From Annona cherimola (Eukaryota > Streptophyta > Magnoliopsida > Magnoliales > Annonaceae): a DNA stretch of 64,000 bases. Below are positions 21,301 to 33,225 of the stretch, piece after piece (within the stretch, counting starts at the first letter, position 1; each line of letters opens with the position of its first letter). Location of the stretch: the NCBI GenBank assembly GCA_030490835.1, contig CM059973.1:49108008-49172007 (forward strand). The letters run 5' to 3'. A program made the position numbers and the translations under genes. The notes below the pieces were generated by a model that worked only from the letters and a program-made list of their open reading frames with translations, did not search any database and had not been told where the DNA came from.

Positions 21301-21782
21301 AGTTGATCGCTTGGTAAGTATCTTCTATCGAATGGAGAGGAATGCATTTAAAATGAAAAATGCTTGCTTATTGAGTTTCGACTCATGTTTTGTTTTCCCA
21401 ACCTCAGACAGGTGTAGGAAAAGACAAGAAATGAAGGGCACGAGTTGCTAATGGAAAAGAAGAATCTACAAAGGTTAGTAGATTTTTGTATGAACAGATT
21501 CCCTAATGGGATATGATGAGAAAAGACATAGATTGTATGAAATTATGGAGTTATGAATAATATGAGAAGTTGATGATTTATGATGTTATGGATAAGTCCA
21601 TCATGAATGATGATGAGTATATGTTTATGTGATGAAATAAAAGAAAAAGAAAAAAAGAAAAATTGGACGAGATCCAATTAAGAACCCGCCGCGTGATCAG
21701 GGCAACAATCCTGATTCACGTTTACCAATCGACAAGATCTTGGAGTAAGGACTATGTGGACGCTTCGGTTCGGGGCGCCACA
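18373..21782 (+). mobile_element. giant solo LTR S-B, target duplication TAAGC
   Basis: A 3410-bp LTR beginning TGTGAAACCCC and ending GGGGCGCCACA. TAAGC flanks it (18368-18372, 21783-21787). TATAAATA is at 19205-19212, a donor (ttcaggtaagg, GT at 19359) follows, and an acceptor-like site (ctcagacag) ends at 21411. It is longer than S-A because of internal tandem duplications (20681-21300). It landed in the short gap between gag and pol of copia A. No coding capacity was recognised. Confidence 0.88.
20681..21300 (+). repeat. tandem duplications inside S-B
   Basis: A roughly 200-bp stretch from attctctacatga (20681) to the cacacgaagg block recurs with a 272-bp offset (from 20953). Downstream, a unit around gaaaaggttt...ttgatc at about 21150 recurs near 21276 (offset about 126 bp). 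Confidence 0.8.
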
Positions 21783-21810
21783 TAAGCTCTACATGATTCT
21801 ATTTTTACAG

Positions 21811-22119
21811 GTATGTCTTAAAGCAAAGGTCAATAACATGTGGTTCATGGATAGTGGCTGCTCAAGACATATGACGGGAGAAAGAGGATTGTTCCACAAG
21901 ATTAAACCATGTAGTGAAGGAACGGTTGCATTTGGGAACAACGAAAATGGTATAATTAAAGATGAGATATCAAGGAATCCAAAAGAGGAACGACTAGAAC
22001 AACAAGGAGGAGCTAAAACAAAGCAAGAGAATTCCACGGAGGAAAGGGTAACTAAAGGTAATAATTTCTATAAACCTCCAACTGATTTAAAATATAAAAA
22101 TGATCATGCAATTGAGTAA
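21811..22119 (+). pseudogene. pol: copia A protease region fused to post-integrase linker
   Basis: Begins VCLKAK straight after an acceptor-like TTTTTACAG (ends 21810). The protease motif DSGCSRHM has its active Asp at 21850-21852. After FGNNENG (about 21960) the frame passes directly into the linker that in K lies after integrase (EERV..GNNFYKPP). The GAG-pre-integrase and integrase core, about 1.2 kb in K, are thus deleted without losing the frame. TAA at 22117-22119 replaces a Gln codon that K keeps. Confidence 0.85.
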
Positions 22120-23725
22120 GTTATTGGCAATATCTATGAAGGAGTAAAAACTAGAAGGTTAAAACACAATATCTGTGGAGAATTTGCTTTTTTGTCTAAA
22201 ATTGAACCAACTTCCATTGATCAAGCTCTTAATGATGAAAATTGGATTGTTGGAATGCAAGAAGAGCTAAATCAATTTGAAAGAAATAATGTATGACACC
22301 TAGTTCCTAGACCCAAGGATTGCACGATCATTGGTACCAACTGTGTCTTTAGGAACAAATTTGATTAAAGTGAGCTTGTAGTAAGAAACAAAGCCAGATT
22401 AGTAGCTAAAGGATATTCCCAAGAAGAATCGATTTTGAAGAATCCTATGCTCCGATGGCTAGATTAGAAGTTATACGTATCCTACTAGCTTTTGCTTCTC
22501 ACATGGATTTTAAATTGTTTCAAATGGATGTGAAAGGCGCATTTTTGAATAGTTACTTAAATGAGAAAGTATATGTTGAACAACCCCCTGTATTTGAAGA
22601 AAATGATCAATCAAAATTTATTTTCAAATTAACCAAAGCATTATATGGACTCAAACAAGCTCCAAGAGCTTGGTATGAAAGGTTAAGTAAGTTTTTAATT
22701 GATCATGACTTTCAAAGAGGAAAAGTTGATATAACATTATTTATCAAGTATAAGGACAAAAATATTTTAATTGTTCAAATTTATGTAGATGATATAATAT
22801 TTGGTGCTACTAATGAAACTCTGTGCTAAGAATTTTCTAAGATTATGCAGAGTGAATTTCAAATGAGCATGATGAGAGTGTTGAACTTCTTCCTTGGACT
22901 GCAAATTAAGCAACTAGCAGAAGAAATCTTTATAAACCAATCCAAATACGTTAAGAAAATGTTGAAGAAGTTCGGAACGCAAAATAGCAAAGGAGCAAAC
23001 ACGCCAATGAGTTCTACCATCAATATCGACAACGATGAAAAAGGTAAACCTGTTGAACAAAAACTATATAGAAGCATGATAGGATCCTTGCTATATTTGA
23101 TTGCTTCTAGACCGGACATTTTGTTTAGTGTTTGTATATGGTCAAGATGCCAATCATGTCCAAAAGAATCACATCTAATAGCTGTAAAAAGAATTTTCAG
23201 ATATTTAATCAAAACAACTAATCTAGGGTTATAGTATCCAAAGGGGACAATATTTGATCTAATCGGCTACTCGGATGCGAATTTTGCCGATTACAAAATA
23301 GATAGAAAAAGTACTACTGGAACATGTCAGTTTCTTAGAAACATATTGGTTTCATTGTTTTCAAGAAAACAAACTAGTGTTGTTCTATCTGTCGCGGAAG
23401 CCGAATATATTGCCGCCGGGAGTTGTTGTGCCCAATTACTTTAGATGAAACAACAATTTAAAGATTATGGTATTGATTATCATGATATTCCAATTAGATG
23501 TAATAATACCAGTGCTATTTGTTTGATTAAAAATCCTATATTGCATTCTAGAACAAAGCATATAGATGTAAGACATCATTTCATTAGGGAACATGTTGAA
23601 AATCATGATATTTATTTAGAGTAGATAAAACCGAGGACCAAATTGCTGATATTTTCACCAAACCATTGGCAAAGGAACCATTTTACAAGATTATAAATGA
23701 TATGAGAATGATTGAGATTGATTAG
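22120..23725 (+). pseudogene. pol: copia A reverse transcriptase and RNase H, broken
   Basis: Ty1/copia RT with [39 protein letters not shown] and the catalytic YVDDI (22782-22796). RNase H follows with SRKQTSV, AEAEYIAA and TKHIDVRHHFIREH. Breaks: TGA at 22294-22296, a TAA near 22367, a frameshift near 22427, TAA at 22827-22829, TAG at 23232-23234, TAG at 23442-23444 and a late frameshift near 23625. Three of these stops replace Trp codons (compare J and K). The enzyme copied element RNA into DNA; this copy cannot. Confidence 0.9.
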
Positions 23726-23937
23726 GAGCATAATATGATAGGGGGAGTAAATTAGAAAGAACATAGAATCCAAGTCGATAGAACGAAGTCAACTCCAATT
23801 TGCCCAAGTCGAGCTCACCAATGTCCACTCCACAGGGGCGAAGTCAATTTTGTATAGGGCAAAGTCGACTCCACAAGGGTGAAGTCAACTTCGGTTAGGG
23901 CAAAGTCGACTCCAGTGCGTCGTTTGGACTACCGTGC

Positions 23938-23975
<38 letters not shown>

Positions 23976-24387
23976 CCTCTTCTTCTTCTTTTTCATTCTT
24001 TTTTCTTCCCTCTTCCCATTTTCTCTCGTGAACTGTCGCTGTCATTTTTGAGTTCTCTCTATCGATCCCTCAAGCTCTTTCTCATCCCATCTCTCTTTCT
24101 CTCTGTTATCCTCTCTCACCCTTGCTATCTCTCAAATTCTTAAGCTTTCTGCTTCTGGCATTCTCATTCTCAGTCTTTGCATCTCTCGTTCTCTATCTCA
24201 CTGTCTTATCTGCTTCCCGCATTCCCTCTCTCAGCTCTCCTTTCGTTTCTCTCCTTCCAACTCACATTCTCTCTCACTGACTCAATTTCTCCCTATTTCT
24301 CTCTCTCTCTCTATTTCATTCTCTCTCTCACAGCCCTCTCCAGTTTTAGCCTTCCTTCAACACACTCAGAAATCATTTCCAAAATCA
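23726..24387 (+). promoter_or_regulatory. pol-ORF3 spacer with GTCGAC modules and pyrimidine tract
   Basis: Holds degraded GTCGAC modules (about 23770-23930, two perfect), then (CT)15 at 23941-23970 and over 400 bases rich in C and T up to the ORF3 ATG. J (62976-63549) and F (48725-49017) have the same order. The pyrimidine tract resembles the Y-patch of plant TATA-less promoters; an internal promoter is inference. Confidence 0.5.
23941..23970 (+). repeat. (CT)15 microsatellite
   Basis: Fifteen perfect CT units followed by imperfect CCTCT and CTT runs. Confidence 0.98.
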
Positions 24388-25995
24388 ATGGCACCCAAGG
24401 CCGTCCCTAAACCCACAAAACTACTAGTCTCGAGGCCATCTAAGTCAAACACTGGCGAGGAGTGCCACGACGGCAACGAACGTTGTCCAAACTAGTTCAA
24501 AAGGAAACCACTGCATCTGCGGGGCAACGGGTACGGTTTTAGGAAGGTAATCCGTCTACATCTGCTCCCCGTAATAAGGATTCATCAGAGGAATCAAGCA
24601 GTGGAACAGGGTCGGCAGGAAACAGGCAAGGAACACCTACACAAAAAGGGTAGGTTCTAAAAATGCCTACCGATTACTTTAGAACCGAATGACAACATAG
24701 TCGGTTCTATCGGCATTTTACGAACGCAAGATCTTTGTTCCTAAGATTATTGATTTCAAATTTCTAAGTGACTATGAATTTGGGATCGAAGAGCTTCTAG
24801 ATTTTCAAGGATGGACCAGATTGTTGAAAGCAGATGACCGGATATATCATGATCTGTTTAGATTGTTTTACTACTTATGGGATCAAGAATATCATAGTAC
24901 TTATGTAAAGGGGGTTTAAATAAACCTGGGAATTGGAAGTGGACCATGCAAGAGCAATGCCCTTTGTCGGATTGCTAATATTTTGGAGGTATCCAAAGAA
25001 AAAGAACCGATTCCAGACGGATTGTCACTTACACAGATGTACAACCAACTTACCAGCAGTAATAAGTACCATCCGGGCTACGGGTCCTTCGATTATTGAT
25101 TGCCCATTGCATATATCCTAAGGGCGGAGGTTGCAATCAGTTAAACTCCCAAGAAGCTGAGATTTTGTCGAAGGTGGCTAATCGGGTCAAGGTTAGCCTA
25201 CCAAGGCTGTTTTTGGAAGCTCTGGCATACAATAAGGAAAATCCACGAGGAGTTCTGCCATACGAGACGTGGATTACCAAGATCATGAGCTTTTTCAGTA
25301 TTGATTTGGATGGGGAACCATTTGAGGTTCTGAAGCCCACAAATGCCATCAACTAGGCCCTCCTGACCTGAATGAAGATAAATATAGAAGAATTTAGGGC
25401 TGAGCGGATATGGGTGATGATGGGACATGCAAAACAGTCCGCAGAAGCGAGTGGCCATCCTGAGTGGGAGGAGCCACCACAGCCCGAGCTGGTTCAATCT
25501 CCGCCTCAAGCACCTGCAGATCCAGCGTCACCCCATTCACATGGGTCCTGCTCTCCACATGGTTCATAGATCCCCGACCTACATCCGTGATTACCTGTTC
25601 GTTCTACATTGTCTCACACCATCATGGACCATCTTAGACAGATGGAAGACAGGATCACACAACAGTTGGTGGCCATTCACATGGCGATGATGGAGATGCA
25701 CAGTCGCCAAGATAGATTGGATCAAGAGTTGAGGATTATCAAGTACAAACTCGCATCGGGAAGTAGTCATGGCCGCCCTGTTCCGAGCCTTCCTGAGATC
25801 GATCCTTGTTTTGGAGAGTCCGTGAGAGCCAAACCCACCGTTCAGGCTCCATTCTCTCCTTACTCATCGACCTACATCCGACCCATTCCACTTACCTATT
25901 CTCCCTCCTATCCAATCACAACTTTCCAATTTTACAAATCCCGATTCCCCTATCTTCTTTTTGATTCATTGACAAAAAGGGGGAGAGAGATTTGA
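24388..25995 (+). pseudogene. copia A ORF3 (accessory, env-like position), broken
   Basis: ATG at 24388 (MAPKAVPKP), matching MAPKKAVSKPYPK in J. The first half is shattered by stops and shifts, but blocks matching J are readable: FQGW (about 24800), YYLWDQEY (about 24875) and MYNQLTSSNKYHPG (25038). The LLIAHCIYPKGGG block (about 25095) and SYETWITKI-like block (25260) follow. The C-terminal part has a helical segment (MDHLRQMEDRITQQ, about 25620) and a Ser/Pro-rich tail. Sireviruses often carry an extra ORF here, sometimes called env-like, but I see no clear membrane segment in the core. The related gypsy ORF2 suggests a shared domain. Function unknown. Confidence 0.75.
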
Positions 25996-26374
25996 GGGTT
26001 GTTCTAGGTTTTAGGATTTAGATTGTTTTTTTTGGGTTTGGGTAGCATGTATCATGTAGGTCATTTTCTTTTTTGAATCATATTGTATGCAATGACTGAA
26101 TATATGATATGAATTAGTTTTCTAATTGAGAAAATTGTTGTTGAATGATTGTATAACAATGGATATGTAGTTGGCATGAACTTGTTTGAAAATGAAATGT
26201 TTTTTTGCTTCATTTGTACAGATTGTTAAAATGGAATACAATGACATGAAATTCTTGTGAAAATAAAACAACACGACTATTCTAAATGCCAAAACAAGTA
26301 TAACATATCATTTTTGAAAGAAAATGAAAGGTATATCTCAAATTGGTTTTGTCAATCATCAAAAAGGAGGAGAT
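25996..26374 (+). other. 3' non-coding region and polypurine tract of copia A
   Basis: AT-rich, no ORF. Ends in the purine tract aaaaaggaggagat (26361-26374) directly before the LTR start ttattgg, which aligns with tgttgg in other copies. Confidence 0.8.
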
Positions 26375-27024
26375 TATTGGAATTCAAGGCAAATTAAGCA
26401 CAATCCATGTTTTGATGATTAACAACTAAATTTGAGAATCAATTGGGTATTAATGTGTTTGCTAAGTGTTGTTAAAGGTTAAAAACTCAAGTTTCAGAAC
26501 ATAGCAGACCAAGTTGCAGTCCCAAGTCAACTCAGTCATCGACTTAGGTGAAGTCGATTCCCAAGTTGACTCCAAAAATGACTTCAAATGCATTAAATGT
26601 TCCAGAGTTGAAATTGGGTCGGAGACAGGTGAAGTCGCAGTCGAAGTCGACTCCACTTGCGACCTAGGTGAAGTCGCAGACCCAAGTCGACTCCAGATGT
26701 GACTTGAGTACAGCCATGCAGAAGACTTCAAATCCTCAAAGTCAAGTTGCATTTCCAAGTTGACTCCTGTGAAACCCGAACCCAAGTAAGGTTTATTTAT
26801 ATGCAATTGGCATATAAATAGGAATCAAGTATAATTTAGTGGAACTATGAATGATTTCAAATTTCAATATTGATGATTTATTGCAAATTAGGGCAAGTGA
26901 TTATGAATGATCAATATAAGCCAATATGGGTTAATGTGATTAAAGAGGCTTAATGAGAATTAGGAAATGTGATTATATTGAGGACAATTACCTCATATAT
27001 TATGGCTTAATTAATGGAGATTAT

Positions 27025-27314
27025 GGGTGTGTTTGGTTAGAGGTAAAACTTTTGATGAAAAGTTTCTGGAGTAGAAGTTGTCAAATCAATAGAAAATGAT
27101 GTGATATAATAGGAGTAATGATAAGGAGTAAAGAGAATAAAGTTAAAATAGATAGGTTAGTTGTATGGGTAGTTGTGTAGAAATGATTGAAAACTAGGGT
27201 AGTTTGTATAGAAAAATGTGAAAAAATAATTAAAAAATAGAATAATTATGGAGAGTGAAAAGTTTTAGATTGAAAAGTTTTAGTTGACACTTTTTTGCCC
27301 TGAACAAACACACC
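27025..27314 (+). mobile_element. MITE, 290 bp, GGGTGTGTTTGG termini
   Basis: Begins GGGTGTGTTTGGTT and ends GAACAAACACACC, an inverted repeat. AT-rich, no coding. The second copy at 53801-54091 is in reverse orientation and flanked by TAA, which fits the PIF/Harbinger (Tourist-like) group. The duplication here is blurred. Confidence 0.8.
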
Positions 27315-30300
27315 ATATGTTGGTAATTATAGACTTAAGGTAACAAATGTTAGAAAATCCATAATTCGACGCTGGGAAGGCAGATTAAGAAGAAAATTGA
27401 AAGGTAAATACATAATTTTGTGCTTAATCATATGGAAAGGTTAAATTATGAAAATAAGGATGAAATTAGGGTGAAAATAAATCATCACCATCAAAATCTA
27501 AAGATGGTTTCAAATGAGCACAACTTGAGCTAGAAAAGTCGGATTGAGATGAAATTTGAAATAAACGATTAAAATTATGAGATCCATTAAATGAGAGGCT
27601 TGGATTAAGTAAATGATGATGAGATATTGGTTGCACGAAAATTGGTGTATAATTATTGATTTTTGTGCACCAAAAAGTAAATTTGTATTTATGTTAAAGT
27701 AAGGTGATTAACTATATGAGACATAAATGATGTGGCAAAAGGAGGTAATGACAAGTGGATTTTATGGATTATTTAAAATGACATAACCCATGATTAAATC
27801 AAGTGATTAATGATATAATTAGGGAGCTAATGAGCTAGCTCAAGTGAGACAATGTAAGTGACCCACACATGGACGATCAAGGGGCTATTGCATGAGATTT
27901 TTGAATTTTAAAAAAATAAAAAATGTGCATTTTAATGACCTAGGCAGCTAGGGTGAATAGCGGACGAGATTTGGGCTGACTTTTGTGGCAAGAAAATGCC
28001 AAAAAGTCTATTATAAGTGGACCCCACCAAGTGGACAACTTGATATCCACATTGCTTTAGGGATAAGGAATGTCCTATGTGGAATTTTGTCAGCTAAAAT
28101 AATTAAGAAAATACGAAAAATAGGGCTGCTAATTAGGGTTGACTAAGTGGACAACTTTATTTAAAAGCTAGATATAGCTGTAAAAAATCTGAAAATAATA
28201 TTAAATGATTAAATATGTGCCTGAAAATTTTTGAGTAAACAATAGGGTAAATTTTCAAAACTTTACCCTCCATTTTGGGTCTAAATTGTAAAGAAAAAAT
28301 TGAAAAATAAATGCCTATATAAGCAGGCAGTGTGTACGTTCCAGACTTCTGTTTGGGAGAAAAAAATAATAAAAATCAAAGGGGTAGTGGCTGGAACGAT
28401 CCAAGGGAAGGAATCATGAAGAAAAGAAGGGAATTTCAAGTTCCCAAACGAGGGACTACCAATTAATCAAGTAAGTATATGTTAATTTTGATTTTATACT
28501 TCAAATCTAGAAGTTATATGATGTTATAAACCAAAATATGAAGAAAATAGTAAACGAAGTAATTTTACCATGAAATGTTTTTTACAAGCTAATTATATGA
28601 TTATTAAGGTAAGAAAAAAATTTCAGATTGAAATATTAAGAAAGTTTCAAATTAAAAATCTAAGAAGATTAACCTAAACAGGATTGAACGGGTGGTAGGA
28701 TCAGCTGCACCAAATGATTTTTAATAATTTTTATAAAATGAATGTTCGGTTGAACATTTTAAAAGATATATAATAAATATTTATTATCACACAAACAAAA
28801 TAAAAATTAGGTGTCTATGGGTATAAATATACCCCATAGTTTACGTGATTCAGGCTGTCTGAAAAGGGATGATGCTGTCCAGAAGAGTAAAAATATCAAA
28901 ATAAATAGAAATACTAAATATTTCATGATTAAAATATTTATTTTGATTAATTTATGTAGTTATTAAGGTATGGTAGAAATTTTAGATCAAAACTACTTGA
29001 TGTGATATTAATTCAAGATTTTGAGAATTCAGTGTGCCTAAATTAAGCATTATGGAGAACTTAACGAATAAATCAAGATAAATGTTAAATTCCAGATTTT
29101 TGGGATGGAATTTAAATTAAAATGGGATATAAACAAGTATTATAAGTGATTATGAGGATTTAACCTATTAGAGGTGGGTTTAGAAAGGATGGAATTTAGG
29201 GTTATGTATAAGACCCGATTTCCATATTTTGATGTTGAAAATGATAAATGGATTATGTGAAGGGGTAAAATGCAAAAATGCATGAAAATATGATGAAAAA
29301 TGTGGATTAGGTTACTGTTTTGATAAATAACGATAATCTCAAATTTTGAGATTATTATATGATGCCTATGTTATTAATTAAGTGCTTAAAATGAGCACCG
29401 ATGTGTGAAAAATAAAAAATATGTAAAAAATGATAAATGGAGGTAATGAACCTCTAAGTAATGATTTAATGAAGGATTATTACATGTATGTAAGTTTACC
29501 CTACATAAGGATTAAAATAAAGGACTGAATGATCTGATATGTATAAGCTATGTTGATACGTATGAATACCCGACTTGAAAGACAAGTGGGTTAAGACTAG
29601 ATGGATTTATGTAGGTTGGAAACCTAAGAAATGTAAGTATTTGAAGTGGTACAAAATAAATGAAAAGTTATTTTCATTTATTTAGGCAAATGCAAGGAAA
29701 AGAATAGAAGAAAGGGATTATGGCAATCTCAGGTAAGCAAGCGAACTTTTCAAATTACTGATCTTTCCTTATGTGATGAAATGATGGTATGTCAATGTTT
29801 TTATGAATGTTTTACAAGTGGGCAAGCACAAGTTTTGAAAATGATGGCTTTAATGCAAAGCCATAAGTTTTGAAAAATGATGGCTTTAAGGAAGAGCTTC
29901 ATGGTTTGCTTCATGGGAAGCAAGCAATGTTTTTAAGATAAAGAATTTATCACGAGTGTTGCCATGGATTGACAATGCTTTATGTCAATAGGATTGAGAA
30001 ATTCGCTTATGAGTAGTCAAGTTCTCCATGATGATTGTTTTAAAGGATTTTATTAATTTATGTCGATGGTTTTTAAGAATTTGTTTATAAGAAAGCAAGT
30101 TCTTTATAATGTTATTTCAAAAGTATTTTATAAGAAAAAGAAAATTTTATCCTTTTTCACAAAGTATTTTTTGTAAATAAATTTTGAGTTATTTCTACAA
30201 TAATTTGTGATAAACAATTATGTTTATGAAAGAAAAAGGAAAAGGGGAATTGATTTATGAAAAAGATTTCTTTTGCTAGGTCATGATAATTAAATAATAA

Positions 30301-31099
30301 ATGATGATTTGGACATAGTCCATATGTTTTGAAATGATATTCAAAAAGTTTTGATTTCCTTTAGATAAGGAAATCTATGTTGAAAATATCTTGAAAAATA
30401 TTTATACGAATGTGGTTGAATGAGATTTAAGGATGACCAACCTCATAAGTTAATTTTCTTAAAATAGTTTGATTTTGGGTTGCTAAAGTAGCATACAAAA
30501 GACCATGCAAGGCCCCTTTATGTAAAAATGACAAAATTGATATGTGGACAAGAAATTGATTTTAAGGTGGTTGAGAAGGGGTTAGCACAATTGCATTACT
30601 TTTGTGAGCAAAAGGCCCTGAAATGAAAACCAAGAAAATACAAGAAAAATGTATGATTTATTCTTGAAAATCTAAAAGTTTTGAAATTCTTTTATTAAAA
30701 GGGTTTTAACTAGCGTGCTGTTAAGGATTCTCTTCCAAAAGGTATCATGATCACTTGCTAAGTGTCACTACTGGATGGAGAGAAATGCATTTGCTTATGT
30801 TTTGTTTTTGAAAAGCCCAAAGATTGGGACATGAAAGTATGTTTTTATGAAAGTTATCCTAAAGGGATATTTATGAAATTTTTACCCTAAAAATAGGGTG
30901 TTTTACACAAAAGTTTAAATAACAGGAATGAAAGGAAATATTTTTATGCAAATGTATCTATGAAAATGATTTATGTATTTTATTTGCCTTGTTTGCTATA
31001 AACAAGCCCCAAAACGGGGATTATGAAAAGGAATTATTTGAAACTTAGTTTTGACATAGGAATGTTCATTTCTAAAGATCCTAAATGAAAAGTATTTAT

Positions 31100-31584
31100 G
31101 GACATGAGAATGTCCAATGTTAAAGTATTTAAATGAATAGTGTTTTAGGACATACGTCCATCGCTAAAAGAAGCTATGTCAAAAATGTTTTGAGACATCA
31201 AATGTCTCTGGGCTAAAGGATTTTATGATGAAAAATATTTTTGGACATAAAAATGTCCTTTGCCGAGAAAGGCTTATGTGAATGTTGTTTTAGGACATGA
31301 GAATGTCCTTTGCCAAAGGATTTATGAGAATAATATTTTGGACATGAAATGTCTACGGGCAAAAGATAGTTTTATGTAAATGTCTTGGAACATTGGAAAT
31401 CTTCATACAAGACTAAACAACGTTAATTAAAAAAGGATAAAACACACATGTTTTGCCTTATCAAGCCCAAACGTGGCTTGTAAATGATTTTAAGAATGAA
31501 TGTTTTAAGATAATGTTCAAGCACATAGAATTGTCTTCATGAACAAAGGATTTCATGATAATGTTTTAGGACATATAAATGTCC
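31100..31584 (+). repeat. array of GGACAT/ATGTCC hairpins
   Basis: Short inverted repeats at 31100-31115, 31148-31159, 31192-31208, 31243-31258, 31293-31308, 31340-31354 and 31569-31584. The first six are 44 to 51 bp apart. Arms are GGACAT and ATGTCC, or close variants, with a loop of about four bases. Confidence 0.85.
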
Positions 31585-31885
31585 TCAGGAAAAAGGTGTT
31601 CAAGATGTTTAATTAAATGATTTTCAAGGAAGTCTTGCCCTAAAAGATAAAATGCTTGCTTACTGAGTTGTCACTCACGTTTTGTTTTTCCAAACCTTAG
31701 ACAGGTACCGGAAAACTCAAGAGGTTGCGAACCTAAGCAGGAGAAGAAAGGTATGTGATGGTAGCCAAGTGGGCTATAAGAAATGGGATAGCATGAATTA
31801 AAGCTCTAAGGTATGTTGATGTGCATGTGAACTTATGTAGAATTATAAGTTCTATGTGATCCAATGCTTGTATGAACGTATGTAT

Positions 31886-31949
31886 GAAATGTAAATGTCA
31901 TTATAGAAAAGCATGATGAAATGTAAATGTCATTATAGAAAAGCATGAT
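31886..31949 (+). repeat. 32-bp tandem duplication
   Basis: Two identical 32-bp units beginning gaaatgtaaatgtc at 31886 and 31918. Confidence 0.95.
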
Positions 31950-33225
31950 GAAATGCTATGAAATGAAATATGAAATTTTATTACAAGTATAATGTCGCTT
32001 GCATGATGAAAGACGTAGAATGTGAAGAAAACGAATGATGATAAAAAAAATTTTGGACGACTTCCAATTAAGAACTCGCCGTGTGATCAGGGTAACAATC
32101 CTGATTCACATTTACCAATCAATAAGGTATTGAGGTAAGGAAGTGACGTCTCGATTTGGGGCGCCACAACTCCGCAATGCGACTTAGGTGAAGTCGAACC
32201 TCAAGTCAACCCAAGCATGCGACTTGAGTGAAATTGAAATCCAAGTCGACCCAAGCAAGCGACTCAAGCAACTGGCCACTTTAGACATCTTCAAAAATAG
32301 TTTATTATTATATGAACAACTATATACTGAAGATTGGACACCAAAATCGAGAAGGACAATCATCCTAAATCAAGGCCACAAGGAAGAACCCCTCAAGAGA
32401 AGAATACTATGCTAAGTCTCAAGGCAAGACAAGGAAATCCAAGGATATCAAATGCAGAATAAGATAAGAAAAGTAAAAATGAAGTATCAAGATCACTTGC
32501 AAGAATTCAAAGTTCCAACATATACAAATGAATGGTGAAGTCGCACCCGAAGTCGACTCCACCTGCGACTTGGGTCAAGTCTAAGACTAAGTTGACCTGA
32601 AGCTGGAACTTGAAGTGGAAGCCAAAGATCGAAGTCGCACCCGAAGTCGACTCCAATCTGTGACTTGGGTGAAGTCGCATCTGAAGTCGACTCCACCATA
32701 CGACTTGGATGAAGTCGCATACCAAGTCGACCCCACATGCGACTTGATCGCAATGGTCGGAAAAATTCGAACGTTGGCTCATTAAATGCGCGCCACCTAC
32801 CACCAAAAGTTCGAATTTAACCTTCCATTATAAAAGAGGCTTCAAGGGGACATTCAAGAGGTTAGAGAAGCATTCAATAAGCTCACCTTCCACTCTCTCT
32901 TGCATTTAAGCTGATCTACACCAACTCCAAGTGAAAAACTGTGCTTCAAGTTGTTGAAATCTCCATTGTTGAATCTTACACTCTCTCTCTAGAAGTTCTT
33001 CTACGCGCTACAAGATGCCTACACGAATCTGTAAAGTGTAGTTATTTCTTTTGATTGATTATCTATGTTACCACTTAGTTTGATATTAGAAATCGAAACC
33101 AAGTGAAGGCAAACTAATGTTTTGACTGGAGTGAGACTCGTCATCTACTTGTGCTGTATTTGAACAAGCCCCCTAGAGCTGGAATCTAGAAGAGAGCTGT
33201 TGCTCTAGTTGTATTCAAATCTAGG

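Larger units (their letters stand above)
26768..32168 (+). mobile_element. giant solo LTR S-E, target duplication ACTCC
   Basis: A 5401-bp LTR from TGTGAAACCC to GGGGCGCCACA with ACTCC at 26763-26767 and 32169-32173. The last 130 bases match S-B and S-C well; the interior is longer and diverged, so it is a separate subfamily. TATATAAG is at 28316-28323, a donor (caagtaagt) has GT at 28471, and the acceptor-like ttagacag ends at 31704. It holds a MITE (27025-27314), a hairpin array (31100-31584) and no ORF, PBS or PPT that I could recognise. Confidence 0.83.
26375..33225 (+). mobile_element. 3' LTR of copia A, upstream and middle pieces
   Basis: Pieces 26375-26767 and 32174-33225 are separated by solo LTR S-E; the last 107 bases are at 48618-48724. 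The array around 26515-26700 holds decayed GTCGAC modules, and a second array lies at 32530-32750. TATAAAAG is at 32829-32836. The LTR breaks off at 33225 within ttgtattcaaatc. Compared with 4493-4680 of the 5' LTR, roughly 180-190 bp are missing where gypsy P entered. Confidence 0.85.

Noticed and set aside
24177..24410. Ser/Leu-rich frame in the copia A spacer as a membrane protein
   Set aside because: Low-complexity C/T tract; out of frame with ORF3 and not conserved as protein in J.
26768..32168. S-E as a complete LTR retrotransposon because of its 5.4-kb size
   Set aside because: I found no pair of internal LTRs, primer site, polypurine tract or coding domain. Both ends match single-LTR ends of S-B and S-C.
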